Shown piece by piece: positions 21,149 through 27,956 of a stretch of 27,956 nucleotides of DNA. The stretch's first letter is position 1. Each line of letters opens with the position of its first letter. The position numbers and the translations under genes are program-made. The DNA is from an uncultured Eubacterium sp. Its GTDB lineage: Bacteria; Bacillota; Clostridia; Lachnospirales; Lachnospiraceae. The notes under the pieces were generated by a model. That model searched no databases, had not been told where the DNA came from, and saw only the letters and a program-made list of their open reading frames with translations. Location of the stretch: assembly GCA_910577225.1 (NCBI GenBank), contig CAJTMV010000046.1, positions 1 through 27,956 of the forward strand, written 5' to 3'.

Positions 21149-24100
21149 TTATTCCATCTTTACCACACTGTTTACGCCGCCGTCTTTTTCCCTTGTCTTT
21201 GTCACGATCACCTTCCGATCGATCTGCTCTCTAAGCTGCGGCACATGAGAGATCACGCCTACCAGACGGTTCCCTTCTGTCAGCCGCACAAGCGCTTTCA
21301 TCGCCTGGTTAAGAGCGTCGTCGTCTAACGAGCCGAATCCTTCGTCTACAAACATCGAATCCATCTGAATCCCTCCGGCATAAGACTGTATTTCATCCGA
21401 CAGACCGAGCGCAAGCGACAAAGACGCTTCAAACGTCTCTCCGCCGGATAAAGTCTTCACACTTCGCTCTGTCGCGTTATAATGATCGATGACACACAGC
21501 TCCAGCCCCGCTTTTCCTTTTAAGTTCGTTCCGCCCTGATCCCGCTTCAGCTCATACTGTCCGCCGCTCATCGTCAGCAGGCGGCGGTTTGCCCGTATCA
21601 GTATACGATCGAAATATGCCGTCTGAATATAAGTTTCCAGTTCTATTTTCGGCTTTCCGTTTAACATGCCGTTTGCCGTATCGGATAATGCACGCATCCA
21701 GGTATACTTTTTTTCCACCTGCGTAATTATCTCCTGTTTTTCACGGACCTTGTTATAAATATCCTGATTGACGGAATGTGCGTGTTTTTTATCGTCTCTT
21801 CTTTTTCGCAGATGCGCCTTTTCTTCCAACAGCCGTTCTTTGCGTTCCCGTACAATTTCTTCCGAAACCGTTCCTGCTTCGCCTGCCTCATTCAGCTGAC
21901 TGGTCAGCGTTTCGATTGCTGCCAGAAGCCGTTCTGTTTTGGTCCTGCAGTCTGTATATTCATTTTGCGCTTTATGAAAAGTATCTTCCAACGCTTTTTT
22001 TTGTTCGCATAATCTGCGTATTTTTTCTTCTGCCTGTTCTTTTTGTTCGGTTCCCAGCTGTTTGATCAGCGCTTCGATTTTTTCCGCGCGGGCCTGGTTC
22101 TGTGTTTTCTGACGCTCCAGCATCACCCCGGCGTGCCGAATCTCATCCGCAAGCTGCCCCAGCCGCTCCTGTTTTTCTGGTATCTGCGTTTCCAGTTCCT
22201 GTTTTCTGAACAGTTTTTGACGATTCTGCGCCAGCTGACGATCTAAAACTGTCAGCTTTTGATTCAGCTCCTGTTCCATACGGGCCGCCGTATCCAGAAC
22301 CTCTTCTTCCGCGATCTGATCGATCTTCTCTTCTGATAATTGCGGACCATCCTTTGCAGAAAATTCGTTCACACTCCCAAACAGCTGCTTTTTCTTATCG
22401 CTTCTTCTGTTTTTAATAACTTCCAGTTCTTTTTCCAGGTTTGTCAGCAGCTCCCGTACACGCGTCAGAGCTTCTTCTTTTTTCTGCTTTTGCGTCTCAA
22501 ATAATCTGCGCTTTTGTATCTCGCCTTCCATTGCAGTCACACATCGCTCCAGTCTCTGGCTGTATACCTGCATTTTGACAAAGCAACCCGCTGCGTCTGT
22601 CGTAAAATCATCGATTTGTTTTTCGGATATCCGTGTTTGTACCTGGGGCAGGTGCAAAAACTGTTCTGTCTCTGCCAGCAAATCTTCGGCTTTTTGCAGC
22701 TCTCTGGCAATCTGTTTTTGCAGAGTTTTCTCCTGCCCGTTAAAATCCGCCAGACACTGCTGTATGTTGCTCATTTGCTGTTCGATTTTTTGTTTTTCAT
22801 TTTCTTCTTTTTGTGCCGTCTGTCTGAGCTGTTCCAGCCGGTGTTTATCCGCCTGCGCCTCCCGGTGCTGCTGTTCTCGCTGACTGGCCGCCTGCTGCAG
22901 ATACGCCTCCTGTTCGTCGCGGTCAGACAGATATTCTGGCAGACGCAGCTGCCTGATACTGTCTTCCAGCTGTCTTCGTTTTTCCTCCAGCTGGCCGTTT
23001 ACTGCCGCGGATTCCTGTTTTTTTTGCTGCTGCAGCTCATCCAGTTCTTTTTGTTTTGCTTCGCTGTCTTTCAGAAGCGCATCCAGTTGTTCTTTGCGTT
23101 TCTGATTTTTTTTTGCATATCTGATTTTGACAGTCAGTTCTTTTTCTTCTGCCTGCAGCTGCAGCTGTTTTTCTGCGAGTATATCCTCCGGATTTGTTAA
23201 AACGTCGCCTGTGCCGTACAACAGGACTGCCAGCTCTTGTGCTGTCTGCGTCTGCTCCGCCAGCCGTTCCGTCAGGAGTCCTGCCTGGGCGCTGAGCCGT
23301 TCTGCCTTTGCCGCCGCCAGATCCAGCCGCTTTTTTTCCTGCGCCAGCTCTTCTTTTTCAGGTACTGCATCCGGTACTTTTGCCAGATGCGGATGGTGAC
23401 AGGAACCGCACACCGGACAGGGCGTATTTTGTGTTAACCCGCGTGCCAGAAGTCCTGCCTGGGCATCCAGAAAACGCTGTTCCAGCTGCTCATAACCGCG
23501 TGCCGCCTTCGTTTTTTCTTCTGCCGCAGTACGATAGTCCTCCTGCGCCCGGCGCAGTTCTTTTGCGCGTTGTTCCAGCCGCTCCAGCTCCTGCTCCAGC
23601 TTTTGCTGCGTTTTTTTCTGTTCTGCAAGCTCTTTTTGATACTGCTGCAGCTTAAGTATCTCAGATTCGCTGTCTTTGACGCTTTCCCATTCCTCTTTCC
23701 ACAGTTCCAGCTGTCTGCGATGCTCCAAAGCATCCTTTTGTATCTGTTTCTGCGCGTTTTTTTGCTGTTCCAGCTGCTTTTCCAGCGCCTGCATACTCTG
23801 CCTTTGTTCCTGGTACAAACGCAGCTGTTCTGATGCCTGCGCTGCGGCATGGCCTGCCTGTATTTCTGATTCGGCTGCGTGTTTCAGCCGTTCCAGCTGT
23901 ACGTTTCGTTTTTCTTTTGATGCAGCAAGGGCGTCCGCCTGTACTTTCCAGTCTTTGTATTCCGATTCCGCCTTTTGGATTTGCGTCTTTGTCTGTTCCT
24001 GCTCCTGCGTTTGCTGCCGGACCAGACGATACTGCTCGTCCAGCCTTTGTTTCAGCTCCTGCGCCTGTGCTGCCAGCTGGTCACAGTCTGCCAGCTGGTC

Positions 24101-25456
24101 AGCCTGTGTGTTCATTTTTTCTATCTGTATGATTGTCTCCGCTTCATTTTTTTTCTCTTTTACGATCTGTACCCGCAGCCTGGTTTCGCACTCTGTTTCC
24201 TGCTGCAGTTCTTTTTTTTGCCGGCCCAGCCGGTCAGCCTGACGTTTACACGCTTCTCTCTGGCGTTCCAGCCGTTCTTTTTCTTCTCCCGCCTGTGCAA
24301 GCGTTTTTAATTCTTCATTATCTGTCTGTATCGTCTGCTGCAGCTGTTGTCTGCGTGTCTCCATCTCCTGATACCGTCCGGATTCGTCTGTAAACTGCCG
24401 CAGCTTCTGCAGCTGCAGCTCCTTTTCCTGCTGCAGCTGCGCAAATAACAGAAGCTGGTCCTGCTGTTCTTTAATCAAAAGTGCAAGCTGCCCGCATTGC
24501 TGTGCATCCTGCTGCGCCTGCTGCAGCCGTTGTTTTGCCGTTTCCAGCTCCGGCTGCTGCCTCTCAAGCATTTCCTTGTTCGCTTCCAGCTTTTCCTGTT
24601 GTTCCTTTACTTTGTGAATATTCCCGATCAGCTGGTCTTCTTTCTGCATCTGTCTTTCCAGCTGTTCGGTCTGCCCATCCAGTACCCGCAGCGTCTCCCC
24701 GTCTTCTGCGCACATTTGTCCAAGCAGCGACAGCCCCTCTGCAATCCTGCCGTCAAATTTTTCTTTCAGCAGTTTCTGCATTTTTTCTGCCGTCGGCGTC
24801 TGTTCGCTGCAAATCACACTGTCCATATACTGACGGATACTGCGTTTTAGTTCCTCGTACGCCTTCCCTTGTACCTTTTCCGCGGCTTTTAACTGTTCCT
24901 GCAGCCTTTGATAAAGGCCGGTCTTAAAGATCTGTCGAAAAATACCGATCCGTTCCTCCGTCCCGGCCAGCAGAAGTTTTTGGAAATCTCCCTGTGCAAT
25001 CATCGCTATTTGTGTAAACTGTCTGCGATCCAGTCCTATCAGCTCTGTAACTGCCCGTGTCACTTCCTTTGCTTTTGTTACCGGATCTCTTTCATCCGGA
25101 TAGGTCAGCTCCGCGTCTGCCCTCTGCAGCGTATATCCTTTTCCGCGCCCTTTTGGCCTCATATATTCCGGATTCCGTTTTACCGTATATCGTTTTCCCC
25201 GATAGTCAAACGTAAATATTACAAACGTTGGAACGTCGTCTCTGGCATATTTGCTGCGGAACATATCCGCCCTGCGCACATCGCCGCTGGCTTCTCCATA
25301 TAATGCGAACGCAATCGCGTCAAATATCGTCGTCTTTCCTGCTCCGGTATCGCCGGTAATCAGATACAGCCCCTGCCCGCCGAATTGCTCAAAATCGATC
25401 TCCGTGCCTGAGGCATATGGCCCGAACGCGTTCATAATCAGTTTTACAGGTTTCAT
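21149..25456 (-). CDS. sbcC: SbcC exonuclease ATPase subunit, unusually long
   Basis: This 1435-aa SMC-like protein pairs with SbcD to cleave hairpins and process DNA ends. The N-terminal ATPase part has Walker A GDTGAGKT (35-42). A coiled coil rich in Gln/Glu/Lys runs from about 200 to the zinc hook CPVCGSC (Cys680, Cys683), and a second coil of similar length returns to the C-terminal ATPase part. That part has the signature KTLSGGETFEASLSLALGL and Walker B/D-loop MDSMFVDEGFGSLDDD. E. coli SbcC has 1048 residues, so the arms are much longer here. AAAGGAGG lies five bases before the ATG, and sbcD ends 38 bp upstream. Confidence 0.95.
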   Translation of the reverse strand: MKPVKLIMNAFGPYASGTEIDFEQFGGQGLYLITGDTGAGKTTIFDAIAFALYGEASGDVRRADMFRSKYARDDVPTFVIFTFDYRGKRYTVKRNPEYMRPKGRGKGYTLQRADAELTYPDERDPVTKAKEVTRAVTELIGLDRRQFTQIAMIAQGDFQKLLLAGTEERIGIFRQIFKTGLYQRLQEQLKAAEKVQGKAYEELKRSIRQYMDSVICSEQTPTAEKMQKLLKEKFDGRIAEGLSLLGQMCAEDGETLRVLDGQTEQLERQMQKEDQLIGNIHKVKEQQEKLEANKEMLERQQPELETAKQRLQQAQQDAQQCGQLALLIKEQQDQLLLFAQLQQEKELQLQKLRQFTDESGRYQEMETRRQQLQQTIQTDNEELKTLAQAGEEKERLERQREACKRQADRLGRQKKELQQETECETRLRVQIVKEKKNEAETIIQIEKMNTQADQLADCDQLAAQAQELKQRLDEQYRLVRQQTQEQEQTKTQIQKAESEYKDWKVQADALAASKEKRNVQLERLKHAAESEIQAGHAAAQASEQLRLYQEQRQSMQALEKQLEQQKNAQKQIQKDALEHRRQLELWKEEWESVKDSESEILKLQQYQKELAEQKKTQQKLEQELERLEQRAKELRRAQEDYRTAAEEKTKAARGYEQLEQRFLDAQAGLLARGLTQNTPCPVCGSCHHPHLAKVPDAVPEKEELAQEKKRLDLAAAKAERLSAQAGLLTERLAEQTQTAQELAVLLYGTGDVLTNPEDILAEKQLQLQAEEKELTVKIRYAKKNQKRKEQLDALLKDSEAKQKELDELQQQKKQESAAVNGQLEEKRRQLEDSIRQLRLPEYLSDRDEQEAYLQQAASQREQQHREAQADKHRLEQLRQTAQKEENEKQKIEQQMSNIQQCLADFNGQEKTLQKQIARELQKAEDLLAETEQFLHLPQVQTRISEKQIDDFTTDAAGCFVKMQVYSQRLERCVTAMEGEIQKRRLFETQKQKKEEALTRVRELLTNLEKELEVIKNRRSDKKKQLFGSVNEFSAKDGPQLSEEKIDQIAEEEVLDTAARMEQELNQKLTVLDRQLAQNRQKLFRKQELETQIPEKQERLGQLADEIRHAGVMLERQKTQNQARAEKIEALIKQLGTEQKEQAEEKIRRLCEQKKALEDTFHKAQNEYTDCRTKTERLLAAIETLTSQLNEAGEAGTVSEEIVRERKERLLEEKAHLRKRRDDKKHAHSVNQDIYNKVREKQEIITQVEKKYTWMRALSDTANGMLNGKPKIELETYIQTAYFDRILIRANRRLLTMSGGQYELKRDQGGTNLKGKAGLELCVIDHYNATERSVKTLSGGETFEASLSLALGLSDEIQSYAGGIQMDSMFVDEGFGSLDDDALNQAMKALVRLTEGNRLVGVISHVPQLREQIDRKVIVTKTREKDGGVNSVVKME

Positions 25457-25494
25457 TGTATCCTCCTTTGCAGATAGGTATGTATCGTTCTTCT

Positions 25495-26631
25495 TTACCG
25501 GTTCTCTTCGATCAGACGGCTGACAAACGCTGTCTGCTCCTGACTCATCGGCTGATTGTTCTGCAGCTCGTAAAATTCTTCAAATAATTCCAGTTCTGAT
25601 TTTCGCTGCGCGTTTTCCGTCATCTCAACCAGACGATTTTGTCTCGTACGGCTGTTGTCATATATTAGCTGCATCAGATTCGGATAAATGATACGCAGTT
25701 TTTGCAGACCATCCAACACATCTTCCTCATCCGTCAGCGTAATCTGTACGTAATCGTGCATATTCGTTCCCTGATAAAACGTACGCGCCGTCACTTCCTG
25801 ATACGTTCCGCGTATTTTGCGCATATCACGAAGCGGCGTTAACGGAACCGTATGCAGCATTACCTGTCCCTTCTCTTTGCACTCCACGACGACTACCGAT
25901 TTTTCCTGTGCCGCTTCTGAAAAAGAATATTTTAAAGGCGTGCCGCAGTAACGCACAGTTTCCCGCTTTACAAACTGCGGACTATGAATATGACCAAGCG
26001 CGACATAATCAAACGCGTCGAACGCTTCTGCATCCACCTGATCGATACCGCCAACAGAAATAGTTTCTGAATCACACCTTCCCGCTCCGGTAACAAACTG
26101 ATGCGCAAGCAGAATATTTCGCTGATTTTGGTCGATATCCATTCGCCCGATCGCTGTTTTAACCGCGTCATGATAACTTTCCGGCAGATTTTGTTCTTTC
26201 TCATTTTCCAACACATGGCGCACAACGGCCGGTTTTAAAAACGGCAGCAGGTAAACGTACAGTTCTCCATAGGCATCCGTTAACGATATTTTTGCAGCCG
26301 TTCCATCATAAACCGGCGATACATATACGTCCCTGCGGCTCATCAGCTGCGCTCCGAACGCAATGCGTTCCGGTGAATCATGATTGCCGCTGATCGCAAA
26401 CACTTTGATTTTATGATCTGCCAGACGGGTTAAAAACAGATCGAATACTTTTACTGCCTCGGCAGAAGGTATCGGCTTATCGTAAATATCTCCTGCAATA
26501 AAAATTCCGTCTGCCTGCTGCTCTTTTGCAATTTCCAATATCTGGTTTAAGATATAAATCTGATCTTCGATCAGCGAAAATTCATTCAGACGCTTTCCGA
26601 TATGCAGGTCTGAAATGTGGAGAAACTTCAT
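25495..26631 (-). CDS. sbcD: SbcD nuclease subunit
   Basis: This 378-aa calcineurin-like phosphoesterase has all metal-binding motifs in order: DLHIG, GDIYD, SGNHDS, LLAHQF and GHIH. It is the Mre11-type nuclease that acts with SbcC. The C-terminal capping and SbcC-binding parts are present, and the length is normal. The preferred start is the second ATG (26631), six bases after GAGG; the first ATG directly abuts the ribosome site. It lies between the DUF1848 gene (63 bp upstream) and sbcC, in one apparent operon. Confidence 0.96.
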   Translation of the reverse strand: MKFLHISDLHIGKRLNEFSLIEDQIYILNQILEIAKEQQADGIFIAGDIYDKPIPSAEAVKVFDLFLTRLADHKIKVFAISGNHDSPERIAFGAQLMSRRDVYVSPVYDGTAAKISLTDAYGELYVYLLPFLKPAVVRHVLENEKEQNLPESYHDAVKTAIGRMDIDQNQRNILLAHQFVTGAGRCDSETISVGGIDQVDAEAFDAFDYVALGHIHSPQFVKRETVRYCGTPLKYSFSEAAQEKSVVVVECKEKGQVMLHTVPLTPLRDMRKIRGTYQEVTARTFYQGTNMHDYVQITLTDEEDVLDGLQKLRIIYPNLMQLIYDNSRTRQNRLVEMTENAQRKSELELFEEFYELQNNQPMSQEQTAFVSRLIEENR

Positions 26632-26694
26632 ATGCATCCTCTTTTCTGTTCAAATGACACGGACTGCCTTCGTGCCGCTGTTTTTACACATCTG

Positions 26695-27636
26695 TTATGT
26701 TCCTAAAAAATCAAAAATATTCAGCTGATTTTCTTTCCATGATTTTTGTTCCGCCTCTCTGATCGTATCCGTTTCTCTGACGGAACCGATCAATAGCGGC
26801 GCATGCGGATCGTGACATTTCATATTGTGCAGTACGGTCTGCCTGTCCTCATTCGCGTAACAATAGAGGCATCCGTGCCCGCACGTATTGTAGGCGCCAA
26901 TATCTGCTCCGAGCAGACATGCACAGGCGTCCCGTGCCGTTTTCTTTTTCGGAACCGTCAGTTTACATCCGATTGCCTGTTCCAGTATTTCTTTCGACAG
27001 ACATCCGTCAGCGTCCACATGATCTCTGACGAGACTGCCGCTCTCACAGCACAGATGAATCTGCATCTCATTTTCCGCGGCAATCCCGGCCATTGCGGTT
27101 ATCAGCTCCAGCTGTTCCTGCCAGGCAACCGTTCTGGCTTTTGGAAAATTTCTTTTTGTTTTTTCATACAAATCCAAAAAACTTACGACACACTGCTTCG
27201 TATAACCTTTTAACGTCTGAGCCATTTTCTGAAACTGACGAATGTGAAAGTCGACCGGACAGGATTCTGTAATAAACACCGGATCATACCTCCAGCTGAC
27301 TTTCCGCACGCATGCCATTTCAGATAATTTCTGAAAGGAGCGCATGACCTGGCGCATATCCGGCACATACGGTTCTATATCTTTTCCGTAGGGGGTTATC
27401 GTTACAGACCAAAATGTTTCATATGCAGAAAGACTTGTAAAGCCGGGGAACATCGGCGCCGGATTTTTTGTACAAAATACGATCGCGTCGACCACTTCCG
27501 GATGCAGAACGTATTTTGTAATCTGGGACGGGGCATATGGATTGCGTACCAGTACGTATCCCTCTTTTATACGGTTATAAAACCAGGTGCTGTAACAGGC
27601 TGGAATATCTGTGCGGTTGCCTGTATTTATAATCAT
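26695..27636 (-). CDS. DUF1848 family protein with CX3CX2C motif
   Basis: This 313-aa protein matches DUF1848 along its length (start MIINTGNRTDIPACYSTWF; VFCTKNPAPM). Near its end C252GHGC256LYC259YAN forms a CX3CX2C motif like that of radical-SAM proteins, with further cysteines at CCES and CACLLG, so a metal or Fe-S cluster is likely. The last residues, QLNIFDFLGT (304-313), resemble a beta-clamp-binding motif. Its enzymatic role is unknown. No ribosome site precedes the ATG; instead it overlaps the stop of a short leader ORF (ATGA), which suggests coupled translation. Position before sbcDC suggests a link to DNA metabolism. Confidence 0.85.
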   Translation of the reverse strand: MIINTGNRTDIPACYSTWFYNRIKEGYVLVRNPYAPSQITKYVLHPEVVDAIVFCTKNPAPMFPGFTSLSAYETFWSVTITPYGKDIEPYVPDMRQVMRSFQKLSEMACVRKVSWRYDPVFITESCPVDFHIRQFQKMAQTLKGYTKQCVVSFLDLYEKTKRNFPKARTVAWQEQLELITAMAGIAAENEMQIHLCCESGSLVRDHVDADGCLSKEILEQAIGCKLTVPKKKTARDACACLLGADIGAYNTCGHGCLYCYANEDRQTVLHNMKCHDPHAPLLIGSVRETDTIREAEQKSWKENQLNIFDFLGT

Positions 27637-27686
27637 ACTGCCGGCCGCTTTCTAATGATTATTTTCTTTTTCATTTCTTTTTGCAT
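27633..27686 (-). CDS. Short leader ORF coupled to the DUF1848 gene
   Basis: A 17-codon frame on the reverse strand (MQKEMKKKIIIRKRPAV) has ACAGGAG directly before its first ATG and twelve bases before its internal ATG at codon 5. Its TGA overlaps the DUF1848 ATG as ATGA. As DUF1848 has no ribosome site of its own, the leader may deliver ribosomes to it. The peptide is basic and probably has no separate function. It could also be a chance ORF. Confidence 0.4.
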   Translation of the reverse strand: MQKEMKKKIIIRKRPAV

Positions 27687-27708
27687 CTCCTGTCGTTGTT
27701 TTTTAGTT

Positions 27709-27738
27709 ATAATAGCATACTTTAGGTAGCATTTTCAA
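27709..27738 (-). promoter_or_regulatory. Promoter of the DUF1848-sbcD-sbcC operon
   Basis: On the reverse strand, TTGAAA (27738-27733) and TATTAT (27714-27709) are 18 bp apart with an extended -10 TGC. It lies directly in front of the leader ORF. The remaining 27740-27880 shows no convincing gene on either strand. Confidence 0.6.
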
Positions 27739-27880
27739 ATTTTATCGATTGTGTATTGGAGAGGGGCTTAATGATTTGCTGTTATTTATGGGAAATGTCG
27801 TTTACTTAACCGGTGAGGGCTCTGAAATGGAGGTTTAGGGAATAATCTGGCGGTGAATTATGAGGATGTGTTGCAGTTTG

Positions 27881-27956
27881 AGTGGCTGCGCGGACGTGTG
27901 TGTGGCTGCGCGGACGTGTGTGTGGCTGCGCGGACGTGTGTGTGGCTGCGCGGACG
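27881..27956. repeat. GC-rich 20-bp tandem repeat at the window edge
   Basis: Nearly four copies of TGTGGCTGCGCGGACGTGTG run from 27881 to the last base; the first copy differs by one base. The repeat is far more GC-rich than its surroundings. It runs off the window, so total copy number is unknown, and an assembly may have ended here because of it. Confidence 0.95.

Noticed and set aside
22514..23200. Long forward frames opposite sbcC
   Set aside because: They are antisense products of the Gln/Glu-rich coiled-coil codons, without start signals or domains.

Overview
The window looks like chromosomal DNA of a Gram-positive gut Clostridia member, most probably a Lachnospiraceae (Blautia-like). 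This is inferred from gene families and signals, not from a marker gene: Shine-Dalgarno sequences are strong (AGGAGG type), base composition is intermediate, and the riboflavin operon is of the Firmicutes type with an FMN riboswitch. Other typical families are DUF4422, DUF4349, a GH127 glycosidase, a bacitracin-type ABC/two-component module and a DUF1848 gene beside sbcDC. No rRNA, tRNA, CRISPR array or complete insertion sequence was seen.

Layout. (1) 1-2.4 kb: a DUF4422 putative glycosyltransferase and a DUF4349 lipoprotein, both forward. (2) 2.4-5.6 kb: a nested-hairpin element, a reverse GH127 glycosidase whose leader carries fourteen 23-24 bp tandem repeats, a decayed GNAT fragment and a NUDIX hydrolase. 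(3) 5.6-7.2 kb: a 134-bp element of inverted repeats, a forward aldo/keto reductase with two 4Fe-4S motifs, and a strong hairpin terminator. (4) 7.3-11.1 kb: the reverse operon ribD-ribE-ribBA-ribH with its promoter, FMN riboswitch and intrinsic terminator. (5) 11.1-13.3 kb: an accessory stretch of very small genes (a 99-aa coiled-coil protein, a 60-aa protein, a Cro-like regulator and a 75-aa LexA-type winged helix). They lie among five direct or inverted copies of a motif with the core AG(A/G)CTTTA(C/T)AC. (6) 13.4-15.0 kb: a Y-family DNA polymerase and a small partner gene. (7) 15.0-21.1 kb, reverse: a response regulator without a kinase next to an ABC exporter, then a histidine kinase, ABC-2 permease, ATPase and second response regulator that form a drug/peptide-sensing module. 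(8) 21.1-27.6 kb, reverse: a very long SbcC, SbcD and a DUF1848 protein, preceded by a coupled leader ORF. (9) The window ends inside a GC-rich 20-bp tandem repeat, so this may be a contig edge.

How genes work together. The rib genes cover the dedicated enzymes from GTP plus ribulose-5-phosphate to riboflavin, except the phosphatase, and are predicted to shut off when FMN binds the leader. The response regulator at 20.4-21.1 kb probably acts on direct repeats just upstream of the ABC transporter-kinase genes. SbcCD, the Y-family polymerase, the LexA-like protein and possibly DUF1848 (which ends in a clamp-motif-like tail) give the window a DNA-repair flavour.

The least explained region is 11.1-12.5 kb. 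There, two tiny genes are each enclosed by inverted copies of related repeats that also supply promoter or terminator sequence. It is the best candidate for an undescribed small mobile or regulatory unit.
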